The notes: generated from the sequence alone by a model not told the origin. 42,098 nucleotides of DNA from Bacillus sp. (in: firmicutes) (GCA_023666125.1 JAMPCN010000012.1:1-42098); one strand, 5' to 3'; shown: positions 7,326-16,730, numbered from the stretch's first letter. Numbers and translations are program-made.

Positions 7326-9290
7326 ATGAGCCAGTTGGTCTATACAAATGAAAAATGCCAGGGGTGTAACCGCTGCATTTCAGTATGTCCGGTTTTAACT
7401 GCAAATTATTCTGTTCAGTCGGGCAGCGGGCAGCGGGTAGAAGTACATAGCGAAAACTGTATTGGATGCGGAGCCTGTTTTGACGTTTGTGAGCATAAGG
7501 CCAGAGAATATTATGATGATACACAACAGTTTTTTAGTGACTTAGCGCGCGGGGAGCAGATATCCGTGCTGTTAGCGCCGTCCTTTCAGGCGAATTATCC
7601 TAAGGAATATGCCTCCGTACTTGGCGGTTTAAAGGCTTTAGGCGTTAATCGGATTATCAGCGTCAGCTTTGGCGCCGATATTACGACATGGGGATATATT
7701 AACTATATTGCCGAGCATAATCTGGAGGGAGGAATTTCCCAGCCGTGTCCGGCGGTGGTAAATTATATCGAGCATTATGCGCCGGATTTGATAGAGAAAC
7801 TGATACCGATTCACAGTCCTTTGCTGTGTACGGCGATTTATGCGAAAAAATATATGAACATTACGGATAAACTCGCCTTTATCAGTCCGTGTATTGCCAA
7901 AAAGGTGGAGATTACCGACCCAAATACATATGGATATGTATCTTATAACCTGACTTTCCAGCATTTTATGGAATATGCCCGCAAACATCATATTGCCGGG
8001 GAGGATGCCGCGGATGAGATTGAGTATGGCCTGGGAGCCGTTTATCCCATGCCGGGAGGGCTGAAAGAGAACGTATACTGGTTCTGCGGCGAGAAAGCAA
8101 TGATACGGCAGGTAGAGGGAGAGAAGCGTTCCTATGCCTTTTTGAAAGACTACAAAAAAAGGCTTGCTAACGGGCAAAAACTGCCGTTTATGGTTGATAT
8201 TTTAAACTGCGACCGCGGCTGCCTTTACGGAACAGGCATTGAGACAGAAAAAAATGATTCCGAGGATAACTTTTATAATCTGCAAAAAATCAGAGAAAGC
8301 TGTAAGAAAAGCAGTGATGAGAAAGACCCTTTTTCACTAAAACTTACCCCGAAACAACGCTTAGAGCAGCTTAACCGGCAGTTTTCCAAATTGGATATCC
8401 GGGATTTTATGCGCGGCTATACCGATAAGTCCAAAACTATTTCCCTGCGTGAGCCGAACGAAAAAGAGCTGGACGCTATTTTTATTTTGATGAATAAAGA
8501 CGACCAAATGAAAAGAAGTATTAACTGTGGAGCATGCGGCTACGGAAACTGCCGCGAAATGGCTGCCGCAATTTATAACGGAAGCAATATACCGGCTAAC
8601 TGCGTGCATTATATGAAGGATGAAGTACATAACTTTTCCGTCCAGTTGAAGAAACAGAATGCGGAATTAAAGAAAGCCATAAAAGAGGAAAAAGAAGGGG
8701 AAGTATTTATTAATCAGATGATACGCGCCTTCGCCAAAAGCATTGATATTAAGGACCAGTACACAAAGGGTCATTCTTTCCGTGTGGCGGAGTATGCTTC
8801 CATGATTGCCGCTAAGATGGGATACAGCGGTAAAACGCTCGACAATATCTATCATATTGCGCTTCTTCATGATATCGGAAAGATTGTGATTCCGGAGGAA
8901 ATTCTAAACAAGCCCGGAAAACTGACAACGGATGAATATGAAGCCATAAAAAAACATGCGCAATACGGTTATGATATTCTTAAGGAAATTGACAGCCTTC
9001 CCAATCTGGCATTGGGCGCCGGATATCACCATGAACGTTTAGACGGCAAAGGATATCCAAACGGAAAGCATGCGGAAGAAATTCCGCAGATTGCCAGAAT
9101 TATTGCAGTTGCAGATACATTCGACGCCATGCACTCAACCCGCCCGTACAGGAAAAGTATGCAGATGGATACGATTGTATCCGAATTGAAACGGGTTGCC
9201 GGCACACAGTTGGACGCGGCGATTGTCAATATTTTGCTGGAACTGATTCATGACGGCGCTTTTGAGGAAGAAAATGTTGTGAGCCGGTAA
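7326..9290 (+). CDS. Sensory [FeFe]-hydrogenase-like protein fused to an HD-GYP phosphodiesterase
   Basis: 654 residues, no membrane helix. Order: two [4Fe-4S] ferredoxin motifs (C11/14/17/21 and C45/48/51/55); a [FeFe]-hydrogenase-like domain (about 75-305) in which all four H-cluster cysteine positions are present: C141 (QPCPA), C189 (SPCIAKK.E), C295 and C299 (NCDRGC); a further Fe-S motif CGACGYGNC…C (401-426); a coiled coil (430-465); and an HD-GYP domain with HD at 515-516, HHE.LDGKGYP at 568-578 and ADTFDAM. The usual proton-relay Cys before C141 is Pro, as expected for a sensor rather than a fast catalyst. The likely role is redox- or H2-dependent c-di-GMP breakdown. Domain identities are strong; the signal is inferred. 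It is co-transcribed with the chemoreceptor gene. Confidence 0.9.
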   Translation: MSQLVYTNEKCQGCNRCISVCPVLTANYSVQSGSGQRVEVHSENCIGCGACFDVCEHKAREYYDDTQQFFSDLARGEQISVLLAPSFQANYPKEYASVLGGLKALGVNRIISVSFGADITTWGYINYIAEHNLEGGISQPCPAVVNYIEHYAPDLIEKLIPIHSPLLCTAIYAKKYMNITDKLAFISPCIAKKVEITDPNTYGYVSYNLTFQHFMEYARKHHIAGEDAADEIEYGLGAVYPMPGGLKENVYWFCGEKAMIRQVEGEKRSYAFLKDYKKRLANGQKLPFMVDILNCDRGCLYGTGIETEKNDSEDNFYNLQKIRESCKKSSDEKDPFSLKLTPKQRLEQLNRQFSKLDIRDFMRGYTDKSKTISLREPNEKELDAIFILMNKDDQMKRSINCGACGYGNCREMAAAIYNGSNIPANCVHYMKDEVHNFSVQLKKQNAELKKAIKEEKEGEVFINQMIRAFAKSIDIKDQYTKGHSFRVAEYASMIAAKMGYSGKTLDNIYHIALLHDIGKIVIPEEILNKPGKLTTDEYEAIKKHAQYGYDILKEIDSLPNLALGAGYHHERLDGKGYPNGKHAEEIPQIARIIAVADTFDAMHSTRPYRKSMQMDTIVSELKRVAGTQLDAAIVNILLELIHDGAFEEENVVSR

Positions 9291-9433
9291 TTGGCGCATA
9301 TAAGCAATGGTGTTTGAATAGTTGTATAGAACTATGCGCAAAACGCTTGTTTAACGAATAGTTATTTAGCTTTCAGGTCTGTTCGTCATCGCCTAGTTGG
9401 CTGGTTATAGATTCAAGGGGGTTATTTTATATC

Positions 9434-9616
9434 ATGAAATCAATTCGTATTATGATTTTGGGAATTGGACTTCTTTTGTTAGGTATTTTTTGTGAGTTAA
9501 GGGCAATAAACATAATTATTGGAGATTTTTGGTCATATTACTTCCCAATAGGCGCTATTATCACGGGTACTATTTGCTTGATTCTAGGATTATGTGGTTT
9601 CTTTGATGAAAAATAG
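9434..9616 (+). CDS. Small two-helix membrane protein of unknown function
   Basis: A 60-residue product with two hydrophobic helices (about 4-20 and 35-56) and a short acidic tail. AAGGGGG at 9416-9422 lies 11 bases upstream of the ATG. It is more AT-rich than its neighbours and stands alone after a 140-base untranslated stretch with small inverted repeats. No family is recognised. It is accepted because of the ribosome binding site and the clean membrane pattern. Confidence 0.6.
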   Translation: MKSIRIMILGIGLLLLGIFCELRAINIIIGDFWSYYFPIGAIITGTICLILGLCGFFDEK

Positions 9617-9632
9617 TTTTATTTTATTAATA

Positions 9633-9893
9633 TTATTTTTCCCGATAATCCTCGGAACTATTGTATTTTGTCACGTATCTGCGGTAATATTCGTCACCGG
9701 ATGACTGCTGTGTGCGTCCTTGTTCCAAACGGTTTTTGCCGGACATAATATGTCGGTAACTGTCATGGAAATCCCGCACGGAATCAATATTTTTTGTTTT
9801 TTCTTTATTGATTTTTATCCTTCTGAAACTGTACACATACATAATCACTACAAAAATAACAAGTAAAATGCCTACTTTAATGATTCCGCCCAT
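9633..9893 (-). CDS. Small single-pass membrane protein of unknown function
   Basis: An 86-residue product with one N-terminal membrane helix (GGIIKVGILLVIFVVIMYVY) followed by a basic, then polar, tail rich in Tyr, Arg and Ser. The ATG at 9893 has AAGGAAAGG nine bases upstream; the ATG at 9902 abuts that site and is less likely. It follows dtd by 16 bases on the same strand and is the end of the permease-dtd run. No function can be assigned. Confidence 0.65.
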   Translation of the reverse strand: MGGIIKVGILLVIFVVIMYVYSFRRIKINKEKTKNIDSVRDFHDSYRHIMSGKNRLEQGRTQQSSGDEYYRRYVTKYNSSEDYREK

Positions 9894-9909
9894 TTTGCAC
9901 ATCCTTTCC

Positions 9910-10356
9910 TTATATTTCCTCTGAATCCAATAAAATCGTAAACGGTCCGTCATTCACAAGCGATATTTTCATATCTGCGCCAAATTCTCCGTGCTGTACG
10001 TTCGTAACCGATTCTTTACACTTGGTAATGATATATTCATAAAGTTCATTTGCCATATCCGGTTTTCCTGCACCGATAAAAGACGGACGGTTTCCATGCT
10101 TACAATCTGCATATAATGTAAATTGTGAAATAATTAACAATTCACCATGGACAGCGTCTATATTCAAATTCGTTTTTCCGGCGTCATCCTCAAAAATACG
10201 CAGATTTAAAAGTTTATGAACCATTTTCTCCGCCATTTCGCGGGTGTCGTTTTGACTGACGCCGACAAAAACAAGAAGCCCTTTGCCGATTTGTCCGATA
10301 TCTTTGGCGTCAACCGTTACTTTCGCCTGTGTAACGCGCTGTATTAAAAATTTCAT
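9910..10356 (-). CDS. dtd: D-aminoacyl-tRNA deacylase
   Basis: DTD removes D-amino acids and glycine mischarged onto tRNA. The 148-residue product has the family's usual length and both active-site signatures: [17 protein letters not shown] and the cross-subunit NDGPFT motif near the C-terminus, whose Gly-cis-Pro rejects L-amino acids. It lies between an AI-2E-family permease gene and a small membrane protein gene; in many Firmicutes dtd is next to relA instead. Confidence 0.96.
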   Translation of the reverse strand: MKFLIQRVTQAKVTVDAKDIGQIGKGLLVFVGVSQNDTREMAEKMVHKLLNLRIFEDDAGKTNLNIDAVHGELLIISQFTLYADCKHGNRPSFIGAGKPDMANELYEYIITKCKESVTNVQHGEFGADMKISLVNDGPFTILLDSEEI

Positions 10357-10416
10357 AGTACCCGCTGCTCTCCTGCTTTTATGCTGTCTTTTTCTGTCGT
10401 TTTTATGTCATTTTTT

Positions 10417-11757
10417 CTATTCTGTCTTTTTCATAGCTTCTTTGGAAATAACTTCCTGGGAAATGCTGTCGATAATGTCGGCATTATGATTCTGCGGCTT
10501 TCTCTTCTTTTTGACAGGAACATATTCCGTAAAGGTGTTATCCTGCGCAATCGAGCCTACCGTCAGATACGGCTGCGTTTCTACAGGCAGGTTTTTTCCC
10601 GCAAGTTTTTTATTGACAAGCGACTTAAAGCCCGCATACAGCACCGCAAAAATCGGTACGCCTACCACCATGCCGAGAATACCGAACACACCGCCGAAAA
10701 TGGTGATGGAAAAAATAACCCAGAAACCGGATAAACCCGTGGAATCGCCTAAAATCTTCGGTCCTAACACATTCCCGTCAAACTGCTGGATTACAAAAAT
10801 CAAAATAAGGAAATAGAGAGCCTGCAGCGGATTTATCATGAGAATCAATAACGTGCTGGGAACGCCGCCAATCCAAGGACCAAAAAAAGGAATCAAATTC
10901 GTGACGCCGATGATAACGCTTACTAAAATCGCATAAGGCGTACCGATGATATTCGTACAGAAAAAGCAGATAATCCCAATAATAATGGAATCCACGATTT
11001 TTCCGCTGATAAAACCGCTGAATGTCGTATGGGTAAAGCGGAAAGTCGAAATAATCTGATTTGCGGCGCCTGCATCAAAAAAAGCATACGCAATTTTTTT
11101 CGCCTGTCCGGCAAATGTCTCCTTACTGCCTAATATATAAATAGAAATAATAAAGCCGATAATCAAATTCCACATACCTTTCAAAAAGCCGATAACACTG
11201 GAGGAAAGGCTGATAAGCAGCTCATTTAGCCTTGGCACCACGCTGGTGTTTAAAAAGTCTTTCATTTTTTCCGAATACTTGTCAAACAGGTCCATCGCCA
11301 GTGCTTCCACATCCGGATTATTTTCCAACAGTCCTGTCGCCCAGCCCTGTAAATTTTCAACATAGATGGGGAATTGAAAGGCAATACTCTGTATGCTTCG
11401 TATTAATTCCGGGATAATCAGCGAGAAAAATTCATAAACAACGATGAAAACGACGCAGACGGTCAGCAAAATAGAAATCATGCGTATCCTTTTGCGGTTT
11501 TTCCCCTTTGTGGAAATTGAAAATTTATGACAAAGCGGTTTTATAATCCTGCTTTCTATCATATTTAGTATCGGCGTCATCAAATAAGCAAGAATCAAGC
11601 CGTCGATTATCGGCATGGAAATTGTAATAAAAGAATGAACCGCACGGTTCAAACTCTCGTTGTGGAACAGAATATAATAAAAAAGTATCCCGGCGATAAT
11701 CGTTAAAACAGCCGTTAGTCCCCAATACAGATACTTTTTATTGAAACGAAATTTCAT
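10417..11757 (-). CDS. AI-2E family transporter (putative permease)
   Basis: A 446-residue membrane protein with about eight hydrophobic helices and the soluble insert between early and late helices typical of the family (IRSIQSIAFQFPIYVENLQGW…). Conserved late motifs are visible: GVTNLIPFFGPWIGGVP, QQFDGNVLGPKILGDSTGLSGFWVI and GVFGILGMVVGVPIFAVLY. Substrates vary in this family (AI-2 export, Na+/H+ exchange), so none is assigned. The ATG at 11757 is preferred over a GTG at 11769, which directly abuts the AGGAAAGG site. dtd follows on the same strand. Confidence 0.88.
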   Translation of the reverse strand: MKFRFNKKYLYWGLTAVLTIIAGILFYYILFHNESLNRAVHSFITISMPIIDGLILAYLMTPILNMIESRIIKPLCHKFSISTKGKNRKRIRMISILLTVCVVFIVVYEFFSLIIPELIRSIQSIAFQFPIYVENLQGWATGLLENNPDVEALAMDLFDKYSEKMKDFLNTSVVPRLNELLISLSSSVIGFLKGMWNLIIGFIISIYILGSKETFAGQAKKIAYAFFDAGAANQIISTFRFTHTTFSGFISGKIVDSIIIGIICFFCTNIIGTPYAILVSVIIGVTNLIPFFGPWIGGVPSTLLILMINPLQALYFLILIFVIQQFDGNVLGPKILGDSTGLSGFWVIFSITIFGGVFGILGMVVGVPIFAVLYAGFKSLVNKKLAGKNLPVETQPYLTVGSIAQDNTFTEYVPVKKKRKPQNHNADIIDSISQEVISKEAMKKTE

Positions 11758-11936
11758 ATGAATATCCACGCCTTTCCTACTTCATGATAATTTAAGTATA
11801 ACATTTTTTTAACAATCTGTATTACTTTTCTGAAATATTTCTTAAAAAATGTGTAAAATTTGTGTCTTTCCTTGTATAATAAGTGCAGACTGTTATATCC
11901 GTCTCTGCAAAAACAGTTGATGGGAAAGGGATTTTT

Positions 11937-12668
11937 ATGAAACTACAGCAGGTATTGAGTTTAACCAGAAAAGCGATAGACGATTATCAGATGATTGCGG
12001 ATGGCGACAGCATTGCCGTCGGCATTTCCGGCGGTAAGGACAGCTTGACGCTGCTTTATGCGCTGCACGGTCTGAAACGCTTTTATCCCGCCAGATTTAC
12101 GCTTCATGCAGTCACGGTTGACCTTGGCTTTCAAAACTTAAATCTGGAGGAAATCACAAAACTCTGCGCCTCTCTCGACGTTCCTTATCATATTGTAAAA
12201 ACTGATATCGGCAGAATCATCTTTGAGGACAGAAAAGAAACCAACCCCTGCTCTCTTTGCGCCAAAATGCGTAAAGGCGCGCTCAACGACGCCATGAAAA
12301 AGCTGGGCTGTAATAAAATCGCTTACGCGCATCATAAGGACGACGTTGTGGAGACCATGATGCTATCTTTGATTTATGAGGGGCGTTTCCATACGTTCCG
12401 TCCCGTCACTTATTTAGACCGTATGGATTTAACCGTTATCAGACCGCTTATCTATATGAAAGAAGCGGACGTTATCGGTTTTGTCAATAGATACGAAGTT
12501 CCCGTCGTCAAAAGCCCCTGCCCTGCCGACGGACATACGAAGCGCGAATATGCAAAAACCGTACTGCGCCAAATCAATCAGGAGGCGCCCGGCGTAAAAG
12601 ACAGGATGTTTACGGCGATTCAGGAACGGATTGAGGGCTGGCAGATATTTAAAACACCCCCGTTATAA
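11937..12668 (+). CDS. TtcA-like PP-loop tRNA thiolation enzyme
   Basis: A 243-residue member of the TtcA/TtuA group, which activates a tRNA base with ATP and inserts sulfur using an Fe-S cluster. The PP-loop SGGKDS is at 31-36; cluster-type cysteines are C105 and C108 (NPCSLC) and C195 (SPCPADG), followed by the helix with HTKREY. TtcA makes 2-thiocytidine at position 32; TtuA makes 2-thiouridine at 54. The single CXXC plus distal Cys fits TtcA better. GGGAAAGGG sits six bases before the ATG. The last 20 bases overlap the end of the converging mntP gene. Confidence 0.85.
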   Translation: MKLQQVLSLTRKAIDDYQMIADGDSIAVGISGGKDSLTLLYALHGLKRFYPARFTLHAVTVDLGFQNLNLEEITKLCASLDVPYHIVKTDIGRIIFEDRKETNPCSLCAKMRKGALNDAMKKLGCNKIAYAHHKDDVVETMMLSLIYEGRFHTFRPVTYLDRMDLTVIRPLIYMKEADVIGFVNRYEVPVVKSPCPADGHTKREYAKTVLRQINQEAPGVKDRMFTAIQERIEGWQIFKTPPL

Positions 12669-13233
12669 AAATTTCCAGACCAATCGCAATCAAAATAGCG
12701 CCGCCAAAGACAGCCGCCTTGGTGGAAAATCTGGTTCCGAATTTTTTCCCGATGATAAGTCCCGCCATACAGATAACGAATGTGACAGCCGCGATAATAA
12801 GCGCGCATACAGCCGCCATCATGAAACCATATTCCGCTATTGCAAAGCCGACCGATAGAGCGTCTATGGAAGTGGCGACGCCCTGTAATAATAAAACCGC
12901 CATATTTAACTTACTCTTTTCTATCTTGTCACCGGTATTTTTAATGCCGTCCACTATCATTTTGCCGCCGATATATAACAGTAAAATCAGGGCTATCCAT
13001 GGGATGAATTTTCTAAACGCCTGAAAATATTGGACAATCGTATGGACGCATATCCAGCCAATCATGGGCATTGCCGCCTGAAAAAAAGCAAATACCCCCG
13101 CCACGCCGCACATCTTTTGCTTTTTCATGTCCGGCTCATTTAACCCGTTCGCCAGCGATACCGAAAAAGCGTCCATCGCCAGTCCGACGCCAAGCAATAT
13201 GCTGTTAAAGAAAAATAATAGGTTCCAGTCCAT
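12649..13233 (-). CDS. mntP: Manganese efflux pump MntP
   Basis: MntP exports Mn2+ and protects against manganese overload. The 194-residue product has six membrane helices and two copies of the metal-site helix motif: VGLAMDAFSVSLANGL near the N-terminus and GVATSIDALSVGFA after the middle, each with the membrane Asp. The ATG at 13233 follows GGAGG; the longer frame to 13278 adds a basic segment without support. No yybP-ykoY Mn riboswitch fits in the short upstream gap. Its 3' end overlaps the TtcA-like gene by 20 bases, tail to tail. Confidence 0.93.
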   Translation of the reverse strand: MDWNLLFFFNSILLGVGLAMDAFSVSLANGLNEPDMKKQKMCGVAGVFAFFQAAMPMIGWICVHTIVQYFQAFRKFIPWIALILLLYIGGKMIVDGIKNTGDKIEKSKLNMAVLLLQGVATSIDALSVGFAIAEYGFMMAAVCALIIAAVTFVICMAGLIIGKKFGTRFSTKAAVFGGAILIAIGLEIFITGVF

Positions 13234-13301
13234 CTTTTGTTTCCTCCCTGCCTGCATGGGAATGTTTTGCATTCTCATGGTAACGGTTTATGTGCGGAGT
13301 G

Positions 13302-16300
13302 TCAAGGATTAACCGTATCATAAGTAAAATGATAACTGCCTGATGCAATCCTAAACTGCACCGCCGTTTTACTGCTTTCCATGAGTTCTACGCCTATCGC
13401 ATTTTCTGCCGGCTGATTGCCCTCCAGATAAGCGCCGCCATCATCTAATATCGGAAGTGTCAATACTGCTGTCGTATTGGCAGGAATGATAATGTCAAAA
13501 ACATATCCGGCCGCCTGTTTTTCCCATGATACCTGAATCTGCCCATATACGCTTTCATAACTTCCCCTGGCATAGGTAAGCGCGTCACTTACCCTTGGTT
13601 CCAACAGGATATGATGATATCCGGGTTCCAGTTCGTCACTTTTTATGCCAAGAACATCCGTATAAAGCCAGCTTGCCGCCGTACCAAAAGCATAATGGTT
13701 CAACGAGCCGTTAATATAAACGAGTCCGTTTTCTCTTTCCGAATAAGTAAACAGGCTTTCGTAGGTCGTGGTAGCGCCTTTTGATGCAGGATACAAAAGC
13801 GAAGGATATTCTTTTTGCAGCAAATATTGATAGGCTGTCTGCGTCAATCCGTTTTCACTAAGGGCAGGGAGCAGATACCCGATACCGGAATAACCGGTAT
13901 TCATATGATGACCGCTATACTGCGCCAGTAAATCCAATCTGGCGGCGGCATCCTCTTTTTCCTTTTCAGAAAACAAATCAAAACTAAGCCCAAGCGCATA
14001 CGAAGTCTGCGTATCACAGACCGTAATACCCTCTTCCTGCACAAAGGCATCCTGCCATGCCTCTTTGTAATCTTCATAAATCTGCCTGTAATATGCCGCA
14101 TCCTCCGGTTTACCCAGAATGTCCGCCATTCGGGAAAGCAAATCGGCGCTGTGGGCGCACCACGCCGTATCGGATACTTCCGTTGGTGTATCCTCAAAGG
14201 AAAGGTGGTCTCCGTACCCTCCTCTATATCGGATATAGCCATCACTGGTTTCTGTTAAATAATTCACCCATTTACGCAAAGCATCATAATTTTCTTCTAA
14301 AATCCTCTTATCTCCATACTGCGTATAGAGATTCCACGTAATCGCCATGGCAGCGTCGCCCCAACAGTTATTGCCGGAACTGCCGCCAACGCCATCCCAT
14401 CCGGTAAAGAAATTCCTGGGCGTCATATCCGGAAAAGCGCCGTCCTCGGTCTGCAAAAGTATCAGCTCATGTAAATATTTTCTGTAAAAATTGTAAGTAT
14501 CCATATGATAAGACGCCGTCAGGGAAAAAATCTGCGCATCTCCTGCCCATCCATGGCGTTCATCACGTTGCGGACAATCGGTCGGATTATCCATGAAATT
14601 GCTTCTCTGGCTCCATACGGTATTTTCATAATATCGATTTAACAGCGTATCGGAACTTTCAAAAGCGCCGGTCCGTTCCAAATCCGAAGACAGCACGATA
14701 CCTTTGACATCTTCCGGCGCAAGCGGTTTATCAAGTCCTGTAATCTGTAAATACTGAAAGCCATGATAAGTATAGGCAGGCTCAAAACTTTCTCCCTCCG
14801 TGCTGCCTTTCAATACATAATAATCAGTCGCCTCCGCCGTCAATAAATTTTCTGTCCATATCGTTCCTGCCGCATCATCACAATTTTCCAAATCTTCGGT
14901 ATTTAACGTCTCTCCATAGCGCAGCGTCACAACCTGTCCTCTCTCGCCTGTCACGTTAATCCTGCAAGTTCCGGCAAAATTTTGTCCAAAATCATATACA
15001 TATACATTCTCAAGCGGTTCTGTTACTGACACCGGTGTCAGTTCCTGTATGCAGCGAATAGGTTCATTTTCTTTTCCCACAAGCGGCAAATCATAATATG
15101 CAGCCTCTATCCCATCCGTTTCGGCCGCTTCCCAGTTATGATGGGCAAATCCCGCTTCGCCAAAACCGTCCTCTTCCATAGTTGCGTCATAAAATTCTCC
15201 CTGATAAATATCGTCCTCACGGATGGCGCCGTTGGCGCTGCAGTAAAATTCCTCGTCCGTTGTTATCGCTTCCACCGTGCCGTCCGTATAATGGATTTCC
15301 AACAGGCCAAGGAGTGCGTTTTTATCGCCCCATCTTTTAAAAATTTCCGGATAGCCTACCGCCCTGTCATACCAGCCATGCAGTAAAATAATCCCTAATG
15401 CATTATTTTCCCCCTGATGCAGTAAATCCGTAACGTCATATGTCATATAAGCCAGTTCTTGATTGTAAACAATTTTTCCCGGTGCAAAATAATCATCTGA
15501 AACAGCCTGTCCGTTACAGAGCAGGGAAAAACTTCCCAAAGCGGTCATATAAATCCTGGCGTCCGCAATTTCTTTATCCTGTAATAAAAATTCACGATAA
15601 AAAAGCGGTGCCGGGTTTTCATGATATTTCGTCAATACCATGCCGCTCCCAATCTTAAGCCTGCCGTTTTCCACCCTCACATAATACGGGCTGAAAATAT
15701 TCTCTTTTCCTGCAAAATCCTCCTGATATAAAATCTTTCCTAAACCATCCCGCACAAGCAGATTATCCAGATAAGCATACGAGGTTCCTCTGGCCATATA
15801 ATAACCTATGGCAGCCACGGGCGTGCTTTCTATTATCGTTTCCCCCGCTTTACGGCCATTAACAGTAACGGATAGCATTTCATGGTCAACCTGTAACTCC
15901 ACCTCATATAAATCACTGCCATCGATACGGCAATCCGTAATATCTATCTCTTCTATAGCATCATCCACATTCAAACGCCCGCCGCTCATTTTCTGCAAGG
16001 AAAAAAATGCCTGCTCCCCGTTACTGCTAAGTTGGCATAAATACATATCTCCATACTTGCCCTTTTCGGCGCCAAAAATAAAATTGGCGGTAGTATTTGG
16101 AACTTCCATGTCGAAATGAATCGTATAAATAAAATCGCTGTCTGTATAGTCTTTCGTTTCTGCATCATCCGGAGCGGATATCCATTTTGCCCCCTGCATT
16201 CCCTCGCCCATAAGCCCTGTTTCAAAAAAAGCTTCCTCTGTGGAAGTAACAGGGATATCCTCCTGATTCCATACCGTTACCTGCCAATAGTATCTGCTTT

Positions 16301-16709
16301 TTGGCTCCAGCGCTTTCCCGGCATAAGGAATCCCTACCGATTTGGACGCTTCTATTTTACCGCTATCCCATACATATTCTTCTTTTTCTAATTTTTCCAA
16401 AGAATCCGCTACCATGACACGATAGGCGCTTTGGGAAAGCCCCCGCGCCTCTCCGCTCATCCGCCAGCCAAAAACCGGCGTCTCTTCATCAATGCCAATC
16501 GGATTTTCCAAATAACATGTCCTGAGATGCAAAATAGAAATGTCCTTTTCCTGTTCCTTTTCTTCCCTTGCCGATTCTTGGGCATCCTCTTTGCCAAAGC
16601 CATTGCGCCAAATGAAAACACCTGTGGCAGATAGCAGGAGTGCCAGCAGGATGCTGATGATGGGAAGATATTTTTTTGTTTTTCCGTTCAAATATCTGTC
16701 AAAATACAT
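13302..16709 (-). CDS. Membrane-anchored alpha-L-rhamnosidase (GH78)
   Basis: A 1135-residue extracellular enzyme held by one N-terminal membrane helix (about 14-33). Domains: a fibronectin-like rhamnosidase domain (58-165), an inserted concanavalin-like sandwich (about 190-360), the GH78 N-terminal domain with LHGWYDRA (370-540), a beta domain with YDFGQNFAG (565-670), the catalytic (alpha/alpha)6 barrel (680-1030) with the signature DNPTDCPQRDERHGWAGDAQ at 707-726 including the general acid Glu717, and a C-terminal sandwich. It should release terminal L-rhamnose from plant glycans or flavonoid glycosides outside the cell. No sugar transporter or regulator lies beside it. AAAGGA precedes the start; a terminator sits only about 20 bases upstream. 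Confidence 0.93.
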   Translation of the reverse strand: MYFDRYLNGKTKKYLPIISILLALLLSATGVFIWRNGFGKEDAQESAREEKEQEKDISILHLRTCYLENPIGIDEETPVFGWRMSGEARGLSQSAYRVMVADSLEKLEKEEYVWDSGKIEASKSVGIPYAGKALEPKSRYYWQVTVWNQEDIPVTSTEEAFFETGLMGEGMQGAKWISAPDDAETKDYTDSDFIYTIHFDMEVPNTTANFIFGAEKGKYGDMYLCQLSSNGEQAFFSLQKMSGGRLNVDDAIEEIDITDCRIDGSDLYEVELQVDHEMLSVTVNGRKAGETIIESTPVAAIGYYMARGTSYAYLDNLLVRDGLGKILYQEDFAGKENIFSPYYVRVENGRLKIGSGMVLTKYHENPAPLFYREFLLQDKEIADARIYMTALGSFSLLCNGQAVSDDYFAPGKIVYNQELAYMTYDVTDLLHQGENNALGIILLHGWYDRAVGYPEIFKRWGDKNALLGLLEIHYTDGTVEAITTDEEFYCSANGAIREDDIYQGEFYDATMEEDGFGEAGFAHHNWEAAETDGIEAAYYDLPLVGKENEPIRCIQELTPVSVTEPLENVYVYDFGQNFAGTCRINVTGERGQVVTLRYGETLNTEDLENCDDAAGTIWTENLLTAEATDYYVLKGSTEGESFEPAYTYHGFQYLQITGLDKPLAPEDVKGIVLSSDLERTGAFESSDTLLNRYYENTVWSQRSNFMDNPTDCPQRDERHGWAGDAQIFSLTASYHMDTYNFYRKYLHELILLQTEDGAFPDMTPRNFFTGWDGVGGSSGNNCWGDAAMAITWNLYTQYGDKRILEENYDALRKWVNYLTETSDGYIRYRGGYGDHLSFEDTPTEVSDTAWCAHSADLLSRMADILGKPEDAAYYRQIYEDYKEAWQDAFVQEEGITVCDTQTSYALGLSFDLFSEKEKEDAAARLDLLAQYSGHHMNTGYSGIGYLLPALSENGLTQTAYQYLLQKEYPSLLYPASKGATTTYESLFTYSERENGLVYINGSLNHYAFGTAASWLYTDVLGIKSDELEPGYHHILLEPRVSDALTYARGSYESVYGQIQVSWEKQAAGYVFDIIIPANTTAVLTLPILDDGGAYLEGNQPAENAIGVELMESSKTAVQFRIASGSYHFTYDTVNP

Positions 16710-16730
16710 TGAATGTATCCTTTCTTTTAA

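Noticed and set aside
7638..8177. 179-codon open frame on the minus strand
   Set aside because: Shadow of the hydrogenase-like gene; no ribosome binding site and no recognisable protein.
12669..13301. Mn riboswitch (yybP-ykoY) before mntP
   Set aside because: Only about 70 bases lie between mntP and the rhamnosidase gene, and the conserved loops of that riboswitch are not present.
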